Source: Phanerochaete sordida
Taxonomy: Eukaryota > Basidiomycota > Agaricomycetes > Polyporales > Phanerochaetaceae
Assembly: GCA_019973155.2 (NCBI GenBank)
Contig: BPQB01000037.1
Span: forward strand, 186,001-250,000
Direction: 5' to 3'
Length of the DNA: 64,000 bases
In this document: in pieces, positions 36,942 through 48,569 of the stretch
Numbering within the stretch: the stretch's first letter is position 1
Layout: each line of letters starts with the position of its first letter
Notes under the pieces: generated by a model
The model's database searches: none
The model's input: only the letters and a program-made list of their open reading frames with translations
What the model was told of the DNA's origin: nothing
Program-made: the position numbers and the translations under genes

Positions 36942-39900
36942 CTAGAAGCGGTCGTCGTGCACAACGACGTACGATCCACGCGTGCCTGCATCGCCGATGG
37001 ACAGCATGCTGACGTCGCTGACGCGCCGCCGGCTCCTTTGCAGCACACTTCCTGAGGGAGTCTCAAACGCCAGAGAGAGCTCTGGTGAATGGCCTCGGTA
37101 GGCAGGCGTCGGAGTGTCTGGACCCATGTAGTGCGATGTATGCTGGCCGGGAGACGTGATGTCTCGCGTCGTCGATGGAGGGGTAACGGGCTCGCCAGCA
37201 TCGACCACGATATCGGGCAGTCCTATAGGTGACACCATAAGCTATGTTTGGAGGTAATGAGGCAAGACAACGTACCCTCTTGAACAAACTTCTGCAGCCG
37301 CGCCTGTTCCTTCATGGCGAGGTACCGCCGACGATGGGAGATCATGAGAAGCAGAGACTGCACGCGATCAAAGTCAACCAGGTCTGTGACCAGCTTGTTC
37401 GTCTCGTTACGGACGACAAGATCCTGCAGACTAGATAAGTGGTTAGCTTGGGGTCTTTACAGTAGAAGATATGAACGTACACTAGGGCATCTTGGTCGAC
37501 GATGAGCTTGTGGTGGGCGAGTAAGAGGAGCATGTTCGTGAAAGAGATTCCTTTCCCAGGTTCGTAAGAAATGCGTGCTTCGTGATATAGGCGGTTCCAG
37601 AGGTTCTTCCGTCGCTTGATCATCTGGCGATCTATGCTGTTGACGTTGACCTGCAGCCTGTTCACGTCTACGGGGTATGTTGCAGAGCTGCCGTCGGCCT
37701 GGGACCTTGCCATAATACTTTTTATGTTCCACTCTGTTGGGTATATTTTGACTTCGAAAATCCCTGTCAGTTTCTGTGCCAGAACGGGTGAGCTAAGGTG
37801 GCAACCGGTAAGATCAATACGCACCGAGAAGAAGGGGACGAATTTGTGGCGCTCCAAATACCCAGTCTTGGGGTTCGCAAACTCGGCCCAGACCTTCTTG
37901 AAGGAACGCATCTCCTCTCGCGTGATCTCCTTCGAACCTCCGGTCATCTGGAAGACGTAGTTGAAGCTCTCGACGACAACACCTGCAGCGGGATTAGAGA
38001 CGCAGCCAGCGTAGTGAAAGAGAGCGTCTTACCAGTGAACAAGTTCGCGAAGATATACTGATAATCGAACGCAATGTCATTAGACCATCACGGAAAAGCG
38101 GATGTTAGCCTTACCATGCTTAGCAGGTTCCAAGCGATGAACAAAGTGAAGGCCCAGCCAACGCTCCCGCAGTCGGAATCTGCGTTGGTCGGCGACGAGT
38201 TCGTGCAGCGAGGATACACCAGGGCACTGAGTTCGTTGGTCAGCAACAGGTAAAGCGTCCCACAGGTGGTACTTACTAGTCGTGCATATACTGATTCCAC
38301 CCCTCTCTATCCGAGGAGTCAGCGCCTCTATGGTACTCGGTTCGGAAACACGTAGCCACTCACCCTGTTGTCATGAAGGCAAGCATCACCAAAGCCTTCG
38401 GCATGGACGAGTAATTCTGGTTGCGGCTTTCTCCGGTGCTCCATTTTGTCAAGCTGAACACCTCGACGTAGAGGATGGCGAAGAATAGGAAGAGAACCAT
38501 CCAGAGGCTTAGTAGACTCAGGATAACAGGGAGACTTGCGCTGGAAGAGAGTATGAGTAGCGGACTATACGAACAAGTCTCCGAAACCTACACTGCGGTT
38601 TTGAACAGCTTGTTCAAGCTGTTGGTCCGCTGTACGAGCTTGAATGCGATGGATGTGACGAACAACTTCTGGAGTTGTTGGACCGCGAAGCCTCCAGCGT
38701 TGAACCTGACGACAATGATGGTAATGAGACTACCACCAGCGACAATGATGTCGAAGAGGTTCCATCCGTTGGCGCTGTAGCTGCTCCATCCGAGACCATA
38801 CAGCCGGACTATGATGTCAATGAGGTAGACTATAGTGATACCCAGGAAGAAGTCGGCTAGGACCGAAGTTAGGTTGGATTAGACGTGAAGAGACGAGGTG
38901 CGACTTACTGCGTAGGTCGTCGAAGGCATGTTGGGGAGCGAAGGTCTGTGTCATCAAGGCGATGACATGTAGGACGAACAGTGCGGTCATCGTTCTGTGC
39001 CACCAACCGTGCTTGTAGACGGCACGGTCATAGCACCACGCTCGGATAGGCCAGGTCGGGCGAGTCTTCGGACGCTTCGAAGGCCGTTGTCGCTTGATGA
39101 GTTTCTGAAGATCTATCCACTCTCGCTGGGGCTGCGTCAAGAAAGCGCTCCCCGTCCTCGACGTAAAATTCCCGATGATGATACTGTGCATACATGTCAG
39201 ACAGTAAACAGATTGAGAACATGGACGTGACTGCATACCTGACGAACAACGTGAGGATGACAACTCCTCCCAGCAGATTGTAGATCAAGAAGAAGATCGC
39301 GTTGGCCTGCGACACGTTCTGTTGGGGCTGGTCATCCCGGCCCACAATGCTGACAGCGATAGACATGACGTCAATCCACCCTTCCAGCGAGACAATCTCG
39401 AAGAGGATGAGCAACGAAGCGCGGAATGAGTCGAACGAGAACTTGGTGGAAGGCTGAGGGTTATCCCAGACGCGAGGTACCAGGAAGGAAAAGGCATCCC
39501 CGCCATTCGAGTTCTGGACGACGCTGTTGCTGTATTCGTTGATACAGTCCGTGATCGACGATATGTTGTTGCCGGAGTCATTGCATTCGTTCATGCGGCC
39601 GGCAAAGATGTTAGTTCCCCACACGGCATACGGGATCATGTAGAGGATCGCCAGCAGGGCAGCGTCAATGATACGGGTAGCTCCAAAGATAATCAGCGAT
39701 TCAAACGTCGACCGCATCTTGTCGATGAGAGTGATGAGTCGCAAAGCCCGGAGGGCCTTCAAGGAGCGAGTGAGTCGACTGAGGCCACCGATGAAGATGA
39801 GGCCTGTCGCAACATTGACGACCAGGCCGATCATGATCATGAAGTCCAAGACGTTCCAGATGCTACGAATGTAGGCGTTCGGGGTGAAGATGAATCCGTC

Positions 39901-42900
39901 GGCGACGATCTTGATTAGAAATTCGACAAAGAGGGAGAGGCCGAAGGCGGCCTCAGCAATATCGAACCACGAGCCGCGTATGAAGCCATTATCTTGGTAC
40001 CATTGTCGGCGGTAAGGCGGAGTTGCGATCCACTCAACGACGATGCCGGCAATGACCGTCAGCAGGAGCACTAGCTGGAAAATGGGATGCGCGATTGGGG
40101 AAGGTGGCGTCCCGAAGATACGCTCGCCATTGGCTGGCGCGACCAGCTTTTGACATGCTCGTCGCAATGGATTCTTCTGGGAGAATATCCAGAATGTCTT
40201 GTCGTACGTGGGATGATCACGAATGAAGTCCGCCTTCTGAGCTCGGCGTTCGTAGAGGATGTCGTTGACGTCGTCCACAGTCGCAGTCTCGTTGTTCAGC
40301 GCAGCCAGGACCTCCCTGCAACGGCGTGTTAGATGGCGCCAAGCAACAAGGAGTTCACGACGCACAAATGCCTCTCCGTCTCTTCATCAATGGCATCGTG
40401 GGCAACAACAGAGTCTCGACGATTACTACGCAAGGTGGTAAGCGGGACGTCGTCGGACTTCTCGCCAGAAAAGAGGTTCTGGAGGATGTTGAGCGACTTT
40501 TTCGAGACATGCTTCGGGCCTCCAGATCTGCCTCCGCTGTTCTAGGTACGCAAGGCACCGTTAGCGTGCAAACAAAAGCCAGAGGGGAGCGTCATACCTG
40601 AACACCGGCACGACGGTCCCTGAATGGCAGGGCGTAGTCTTGCACCAAGCTCTTCTGCATGGGCAGTATCAAGTTCGAGGGCAGTTGGTCCACCGCGATG
40701 GCCTTTGGCTTCGCCTCGAACCAGCGGTACGGGTTCATGCGCCGGACCCACGGAGCGCGCGCCTTCTGAGGACGTTGTGCGGCCCAGAAATGGGACGCCT
40801 GGCGGCTGCGCTTCTGTTCTTCCGCAACATCGAAGTTCTCGTTGATAACAGCAATGAACATCTGGAGGACGATGTCTGCAGGGAAGCTCGTTAGCGGCGG
40901 TGACGTGGCGGTCTTCGGCGAATCGCTTACAGTTCGCGAAGAAGAACCACCCAGAGATGAAGAGTACGACTACGGCTGATTGACGCAAGGGTACTTCTGC
41001 CGTGGCAGCATCGTACAACACGTTCGTCCAATTCTCGGAGGAGAATATTTGGTACACGCCCAGAAACGAGTTGAAGACGTCTCCCCAGTTGATAAACCTA
41101 TCATCAGCCTCCTGCACATCGCCACGAAGGAGCTGTATGGCGACAAGAGCGGTGATGTAGTTGATCATGAACAGGAACAGCGACATGTTGGCAAGACCAT
41201 ACATGTTACCGAACACAGCGAGCTGCGTGACAAAGTAGTTAGTAGAGAGACTATCAGTAGTGCGCTGCACTTACCAAGAGAGGCTTCATGCGCGGGATCT
41301 CCAGGATGACCCGATAGAACCGACCCAGCTGGAATATGGTCAACCAAGGGTAGACTGACGAGTTGTGGACGGCGGGAATTTGGAGAATCGACGAGCCGAT
41401 AGCCAAGACAAGGTCGAGCCAGTTCTGCCCGCGAGCAAAGAAGCTACGGTAGTCCGGAAGATAGACGGCAAAACGAATGAGAATTTCCAGGTCGAAGACG
41501 AAGGTCAAGGCCAGTTCGCCCTTGTCTAGAATCTCCTTGTGCGTGGGGCCAGCGTCCACGTTCGAGGTCGCCTGCAAGACTAGCGAAGCCAGGGCAAGCG
41601 CAACCCAAGCCAGGCGGGTGTTGTCGTAGATCTCCTTCAGACGACTGTGTCTGGCAATCCGTCGTCCGTCTGCGGTGGACCACCCTTCGTCATCGTGCAG
41701 TGCTGGTCCAAGGCTGATTGGGTTTAGTACATGTCAAGTCGGGCGTGTCTATGTAGATGAGCGGTACTTACGGGGCAGCTCCGAACGCACTCTTGTTGGT
41801 GTCCTTTCGAATGGCAGTGAAGGTGTTCGTGATGACAGCGACGAACAGGTTGATGAGCCAGAAATTGAGGATAATGACGCAGACGATGAAGAAGAAGCAT
41901 GAGATGAAGAACTCGGAGTCCATCATGCTATACATCAACGGTGACCACTGAATGCATACTTAGCAAGTGAGCTCATGCTATGGACATTAGGACTTACCCC
42001 GTTCGCAGAAGAAACGATGAATACTTGTAGAGCCGAGTAGTAGACCGTGTCGAAACTCTCTACGCCACTGAACGGGTTTCCGGGGTTTTCCTGGATCAGT
42101 AGTCAGTAAGAGTTCGCTCCTTAACGCACTATACGCACCAAGCAGACTTGTCCAAGAGGGCAGACAAATCCTTTGACGGTGACTTGCGTATTGTTGTCCG
42201 CAGGGATATATGGCACAATCTCCAGTGTATTGGGATCCATGTGAGCGCCACATTGATTCCCGAGATCTATGTCGCCTTCGCCGGCCGTTGGCAGAAGATG
42301 ACACGTCCTTCGGAATGAACCTCTGAATGACTGGATGCCGATGATGCTATAAAATTTGTCAACGGAAGCGATTAATCCAGTATCACTTTTCGCGCTTACG
42401 AGAACATGATCATGGCGAAGAGCACGAAGTAGGCTACGCTGGCGAGCAGCGGGCGGGCGGTCTTCAGTGAGTGCATGATAGTCTGTATCGCATTATTAGT
42501 TGTTTAAGAGAGATCTGACCATTGAATGCGTACCGTAGTACCGGAGGTGATAGCAAGTAGGCGAGTGGTCCGAAGCACGCTCAGAGCACGGAAAATACCG
42601 ATATGGTACGAGCCTCGTTCTGCGCCAGTGACGGCAAGCGCGAAGCAAATCCAGAAGCTAATGACCGCAAGAAAGTCGATCCTCGTCCAGCTGTGACGCA
42701 GGTAAGGTAAATTACGCTGCGTAGTATCTTGGGACTTCTGGACACTGAAGCGAAATGGTAGCGAGAGGGTGTCTCCACTGTTGTCAGATTTGAGGGCCTT
42801 GGACAGGAACGTTGGCTGGGATGGATTTCGCATATGTGAGTGTATGCGTGCTGCCTTCTCCATCATGGGTGTCTTCGACTGAACGGTATCTGAGCGAGCT

Positions 42901-44400
42901 CGAGAGGCAGACGACCGCTTGGGCGTTGTCTCCGTTGACGTAGGCGGCACTGAGACGACCATGGAGTGGTGCGCAAGCGCGAATGGGCGCGACAGATTGT
43001 AGCGGAAGCGGCGGAGGCGCTCTGTGACTGAGGAATTACGAGAGAGCATGTGGGGTTGCGAATGTGAATGTACGAGCGACGGGTGGCGAGACAAGGTAAC
43101 AGGGTCTGACGCGGATGGAGGAAGCATGGGATCTGGTGGTGATATAAAGATAGAGGTGAAAAGAGCGGAAGTAGGGACCTCGGGATCGAGGAGAAACCCA
43201 GAGACGGCTATTCGAGCGAACATCTCCAGGCTATGAAGTTATTCGTCAATGAAAGTGGATGGCGGGGCGAATTGAGACTTACGTGAATATGATAAACAGT
43301 ACAAATAGCGCGTAGTCTTCCCATGCGTGGAAGTAGCCTCTGACTTTGGGTGGTAGCACATACCCGTTGTCGTCCGGTTGTAGGTCTTCAGACAGCGCAA
43401 TGTTTGGCGCAGCCTGGATTGTGAGAAGAATGGCGTGAACAATGATGAGAAGCAGGATGGTCGGCTCCGTCCACCTACGAGGGGGTCAGTTATCGCGAAT
43501 AGTCTAGAGTAAGCGTACGCACGGATGGACCAGAAACCGGTACATTGCCAATCGGACGCTATTCGTGGGGCCCATGAAGCCCAACGTCCTTCCTCGTATA
43601 GGGAGCGACCTCGACAAGTCCAGCGTCACTGGCTCATACTCCTTCTCTGGGTCGTCTTCGTCTTCGTCTACTGCCTCCTTCTCTACGAACTTCTCGTCTA
43701 CATCCGCCAGTCTAACGTGTTCGTCTATCCCTAACCCAGCCATGTTCACCACGCGCAGCGAGGCGCGCCGGAGAGTCCGAGATATGGTTGTCAGTCTGTC
43801 TCCGGCCTTGCGCAAGGGTGACGGAGACGTGCTGTAGCGGACCGTCCGCTTGCTGCGCGTCGTGGAGGCCGAGAGTTCGGGGTCCGTGTCCCTCTGCCCC
43901 CAGCCGCTTCCCGGCCGGGGCATGTTGGCTGTGAGACCTATTTCATCGTCGTCTGGACTGACCTCCGGGTCCGAAGTGCGGTAGGCAGACGAGATGAGAG
44001 AGGCAGAAGACGGACCCGGCTGTGCCGTTGAATAGGTGCCGCCCCCAGCACTCTGATACGTGTAGTTGTGGCCGAACGCGGAACTGTCCTCCTCTGTCGG
44101 TGAGAAAAATGGGTCATCGTGGGCTGCCCAGCCAGCTGGGGCAGTAGCAGGCCCTGTACGCTGAGAAGTGCTTGGGCGCGGATCAGGATTCGGCAAGTCG
44201 AAGCGAAGCGGGTCTTGGGTGGTTTCCATGCGACCCCAGCTGAGCCTGCGACGTGCAAAGCTCTCCCTGGTGTCCTCCGGGACAAGGGCAGGAGACGGTG
44301 GTACGGAACTGCCGATGCCAGCAGGCGTTCCAGTCAAGTCTATTGCAGAGGATGTCGAAGCCGTTGATTCGCCGGAAAGAGAGTGTTGGTGCCTCTCCAT
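36942..44400 (-). CDS. CCH1: Voltage-gated calcium channel alpha-1 subunit, Cch1 homologue
   Basis: Plasma-membrane calcium entry channel with four six-helix domains. ATG 44400-44398 ([15 protein letters not shown]) begins a Ser-rich cytosolic N-terminus. Domain I spans about 43500-41850, II about 41700-40590, III about 40360-39200 and IV about 39260-38080; numerous short introns interrupt them. S4 helices are visible, for example [20 protein letters not shown] in domain III. Pore loops read VSSANGW (I), FSSENW (II), VSLEGW (III) and MTTGEGW (IV), so the filter positions are N-E-E-E. The C-terminus has an EF-hand-like region (about 37950-37400: [19 protein letters not shown]) and ends YVVVHDDRF. 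It is convergent with eIF3a and divergent from Bud32, about 340 nt away. No break was seen. Confidence 0.92.
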
Positions 44401-44739
44401 CGACCGAGTCAGCCAAAAGAAAGCAAGAGAGAGACGGCTGAAGCGAAAGTGAGAGTCTGGGAGGAAAAGAGTTGCATCAGCCGGTATGGTACACCGCCAA
44501 GATATTGAGTCGCGAAGGAACGCGAAATGCTGTGATCGCGAGACAATGAGGGTAAGTAACGAAGGTAACACAAAGTAAACTTGGACCTTGACGCGCTATA
44601 ATTGGAGTGTTACCCAGTAACAAGTTGTACTTACCTTGTAAACAGCGCGCGGCGTGGTAAAACCGTGCCTGCTTCTTCCCGCCATCTGTTTCTCGCTCTC
44701 GCAGAACCTTCCCACCCCTGTGCTACGTTCACTTCGATA
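44401..44739. promoter_or_regulatory. Shared divergent promoter region of CCH1 and BUD32
   Basis: The 339 nt between the two start codons must hold both core promoters and leaders. Nothing more specific than pyrimidine-rich leader sequence was recognised. Confidence 0.4.
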
Positions 44740-45659
44740 ATGCAAGCCGGTCCTTCATCGCAGGCACTACTCGCGCTAGGAACACCCGTCTCTCAAGGTG
44801 CCGAAGCAGCAAGTCAGCTTGCATTTCGCCCTCCGAATACGCTTTGACATTCATACCGCTGTGGTCTTGCAGAAAATATACAGGGCATGTCTGCACCCTG
44901 AACCTCTTAGCGAAGTGGACGGCGAGCCTGCGGGCAAAGCAGAATACGTCCTGCTGAAGTACCGCTTCCATAAGCAATACCGCCACCCCACGCTCGATAC
45001 GTCTCTGACGAAGGCTCGTGTGGCGGGTGAGGCCCGCGCGCTGATGAAGTGCCTGCGATCCGGAGTCAACGTTCCGGGGATCAGGATGGTCGATGCTGCC
45101 CAGGGTGTCCTCGGCATCGAGTGGATTGACGGGAAGAGCATACGGTTCCTGCTGGGTGGCGGCGAAGAGGACGCGGTCATTGAGGAAGGGGACTACGAGG
45201 ATGAGGCGGAGCAGGAGGAGGAAGAGGATTCGCTTGCAGAGTACAAGGTGTCCAGAGGTGCGTCTGCACATTCATGCTTGGCATACACAGACCGATCTCC
45301 AGGCAGACGAGGTTATGCGGATGATCGGCACGGAAATCGCGAAGATGCACCTCGCCGACATCATACATGGCGACCTCACGACGTCGAACATGATGCTGCG
45401 ACGTCCGACAGCATCTACGCCGTCTCATCTTGTGCTCATCGACTTCGGGCTCGCATACACATCAACCCTCGTCGAGGACAAGGCTGTCGACTTGTATGTG
45501 CTCGAACGCGCGTTCGCGTCGACACACCCGGACTCCGAACCTCTCTTCGCTTCCGTACTGCTCGCATACGGGAAGAAGATGGGCAAGGAGTGGGCGCCGG
45601 TGAGCAAGCGACTCGATGAGGTCCGTCTCCGAGGAAGGAAGCGCAGCATGGTTGGCTAG
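44740..45659 (+). CDS. BUD32: EKC/KEOPS complex kinase-ATPase Bud32 (PRPK)
   Basis: Small atypical kinase of the KEOPS complex, needed for the t6A modification of tRNA. ATG 44740 encodes [25 protein letters not shown] intron (44809-44872) joins QGAEA to [11 protein letters not shown], giving the conserved QGAEAKIYR. A second intron, about 45250-45302, joins LAEYK to [16 protein letters not shown]. Visible are the ATP-binding Lys region [16 protein letters not shown], the signature [10 protein letters not shown], the catalytic [13 protein letters not shown] and the metal-binding LIDFGLA. The C-terminal tail [12 protein letters not shown] matches the basic end typical of Bud32. There is an acidic insertion ([16 protein letters not shown]) before the second intron. 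Convergent with the aspartic protease, with about 135 nt between stops. Confidence 0.93.
44809..44872 (+). other. GC-AG intron in BUD32
   Basis: Donor GCAAGT and acceptor TTGCAG flank 64 nt. Only this junction keeps the reading frame and restores the invariant QGAEA-K segment of Bud32; a GT donor nearby would shift the frame. Confidence 0.75.
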
Positions 45660-45794
45660 TCCGTAAGACGGTAGGCTGTAAAAGCCTCCAAAATGCGCTA
45701 AGATGTACAGTGTATAGATATAGCAACAGGGGTATCACTGCAAAGAGAGCGGTACGTGTGCAATTAGAAAAGCGATAGGTGAGATAGCGTGTGC

Positions 45795-47333
45795 TCAGTT
45801 CGCCGTCGAGTCGGTGTACTGCGTGGTCGCAAAACCAACGCGCGAGTTGTCCTGGTCCAGGACAGTGTAGAAACGCTGCATGAACATGTAGCCGTTGATA
45901 AAGTCGAAGCCTTCGCCGCTCTCGCTGCCAAGCTGTGAGTCGTTCAGTAAAGACCATGCAATACGGGCGGAAACGGAACTCACGTCGCCAACGACAAGGT
46001 ATACGTGGTCGCTGTCGCCACCGAGCGCAGTGCTCAGGGCCTGGGGCCAGATCTGACCATTCGCGCTCAGCGAGAACTTCTGGTTGTTGATCGTGAAGTC
46101 GAGCGGCTGGAGCTTCGCGTACTGGTCCTTCGTGAGGCTGAGCATGCCGGTCTTGCTGTCCTTGACCGCGCCCGTCGCGTTCATGTACGCCTGGTAGTGG
46201 TCGCTCGCGAGCAGGAGCATCGTCGTCCCGCTGTCGACGATGCCGCTCGTCTGCCCGGCGATCGTCTGGCCCGCGTACGAGATGGTCTGGTCGATGCCCC
46301 AGTAGTCGCTCGCCGGGCTCGACGCCGTGATCGGTGTGTACGTGAGACTGCCCGTGTACTTGCTCGCGTCTGCACCGCCGAATGTGAGCGAGCCCGAGGC
46401 CTTCTCCGCGTACGGCGGGTAGAAGATCCCAATCGCCTCGGTGCCAATCTTGCCCTGCGACTTCAGGTTGTTTGCGACAGTCGGGATCTGCTCGCTCGAG
46501 CCCTGGATGGTGTCTGCTCCTTGTCAGCACGATGGTCGGGCGCGACAGTCGCATGCGAAGCACCTTGTGTCAGGTCGACGGGCCCAATGCCAAGGATGCC
46601 GTCAAACGAGCCATCGAAGCCCGAGGAAGAGTTCGCGACGCCGATAGACTGATTCGCGATGACGAGCCCGTTGCCGAGGTCGACCGTGTCCAGGTCTGTA
46701 GCGCGCGTGAAACAGTGAACCAGAGCACAGAGATCGGAAAAGACAAACATTCTGTGCCAGAGAAGCGGCCGCTGCCGTACGAGGTACTCTGTAGCGCGCT
46801 GCTATTCAGACAGGGTGGCCAGAGAAGGAGCGGAGATACGCACGACAGACTTGCCGGTGTTGTGGCTGCTGCTTGTGGGCGTGTAGTGCGTTTTCGCGCC
46901 AACCCATGTGTTTGAGCTCCCGCTGTCAATCAGCAGGGTGTCTGTGTACCGACTGGCCCGGTCAGAAGTCGCTACGGTGCACAGTGATGGCAGCGTGATA
47001 CGCACATTGAGTGGATGGCTGGCCGACGTTCACTGAGACGGTGAAGTCGACCTGAGCCGCAGTTTAGCAAATGTGGAGACAAGATGTTACAGCGTCACTC
47101 ACTGCTGTGTTTGCTGCGTCTACAGACGCAGACTGCCGCCTCTGGAAGCCTGTCGCTTGCATGCGGTGCTTCATGACCATCGCACGCGACTGGTCAATGT
47201 GGACCACGCTCGTCAGCTTGGCGAGGTTGATCTCGCCGAGCACGGGGAGAGTCACAGAGACGTCGACATCGAGGCCGGGGATGGCGAAGGCCCCGTACGC
47301 GGTCGCCAGGAGGACAAAGGAGAGTAGCTTCAT
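45795..47333 (-). CDS. Secreted aspartic protease, polyporopepsin-like
   Basis: Pepsin-family (A1) endopeptidase, extracellular. ATG 47333-47331 opens a signal peptide (MKLLSFVLLATAYGAFAI) and a propeptide of about 75 residues. The first catalytic motif is LLIDSGSSNTWVGAKTHY, with DSG in place of the more usual DTG. The second is GIVDSGTTMLLLASDHY. The flap-region equivalent VSYGSGRFSGTEYL can be joined across an intron near 46770-46690. Further family features are SFDGILGIGPVDL and the C-terminal FINGYMFMQRFYTVLDQDN, ending TDSTAN. About seven short introns. The wording of these segments is close to polyporopepsin of wood-decay fungi. It is likely used for protein digestion outside the cell. 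Confidence 0.92.
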
Positions 47334-47426
47334 AGCGGCGAATTAAGGACTGTGTAAGTAAAGACAGACGGGGGGTAAAGAACGACCAGAAAGCGGGGAC
47401 TTCGGTTCGTGATGGTCAGATGAGGG

Positions 47427-47434
47427 TATATATG
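47427..47434 (-). promoter_or_regulatory. TATA-like box of the aspartic protease gene
   Basis: An ATATATAC-type element on the minus strand lies about 95 nt before the start codon. Assigned by position and composition only. Confidence 0.4.
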
Positions 47435-47439
47435 CGAAG

Positions 47440-48380
47440 GGGACAAGGCACTCACAACATCCGCGTAGGGACCCTGACGTCGGCTGTTGGAATAGCCCCG
47501 CCAAAATGGATGGCTTCTCCGTGAGATGAGGGCGTCGCGCGGCTGAGAGTGGATCATGCTTCACGCTTGCGCGCATCGCAACCGCGCCCCGGTTGACGAC
47601 CACAGCGCGAGATGCCCCACTGACGCCCTCGCGCCCGCGCAGAACAGGGCAGGGGTGCTCGTTTCGTGGAGCGTCATGGCCAAGACCGCGCTAGAAGCTC
47701 AATTTCGCCAACAATACCGGGGGACTCCGCCGATAGACTTTCCGCCCTTGTTCGTAGAGATTGCTCGACGTTGCGTCGGCTCGGCGTGCGTCGGGAACTG
47801 TCGGGAAACGCTGTCTCGGGTTCAATTCGTGGAGGTTACCGGCACCGCTGACGAGATCGACGAGTGCGCAGTCAGGCGACTGCTTATTCTACGAAATGCT
47901 TGTCCGTCTCGCCAGCGTCGCGTGGACCGGAGGAATGTCCGAAGAATGGGCAGTGACTATGATGGAAATCATACTGCCGCGGGCTGTCTCTCTTTTCAAT
48001 ACATCTCCTCAGCTTCCGCAACTTCAACGGCGGTAAATTGGAGAGATGCTCGTCGTGCTACCCTGGTAAGCAGATCGAAGCACCTTTACGCCTATTTGCA
48101 CTCGTTTACGACGCTAGGACACTGGGGAGAATCAAAAAGCTATACTTTCGCCCCGGGAGCTGTCAAAGAGCATTGGCGAGGTGCGCAATGGGCCAGTTAA
48201 AATATGTTTCTTAAATTTTCTCGAAAGGACAGCCTCACCCAGTACGACTTTGTACGTGAAGCTATGGGGTGTTTCCCATACAGCTGTAAGAGCTCAGCGG
48301 ATGCTCGGAGACTTTGTATCCGCGTAAGTGTGTTGTCCGTCGTACAAGTATGGAGTGCAAATGGAGTGCATGACGTGTCG
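47440..48380. other. Intergenic stretch upstream of copy 4
   Basis: A long open frame at 47556-48200 (+) has no family motif or bias suggesting coding. No repeat ends were recognised. Confidence 0.4.
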
Positions 48381-48569
48381 TCGTCGTGGAGTTGAGACAA
48401 GGCCACCGCAACCTCCAGGAGTCAGGACGCTCCGTTTATTTGGGCGCTACACCTTGTAGACGCGGGCTTGACGGTTCCACCTTGACTGTATACCACCAGC
48501 ATCACCTGGATCTTACCCACGTTTCATCCAGAACTTTGTTCTACCATATCATACGCAGAAATATACGTT

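Noticed and set aside
36676..36945. Plus-strand open frame between eIF3a and CCH1
   Set aside because: Lies in the convergent 3' region and has no recognisable feature; it is probably untranslated sequence.
47556..48200. A 214-codon plus-strand open frame upstream of copy 4
   Set aside because: Low-information translation with no motif or hydrophobic pattern and no family resemblance.
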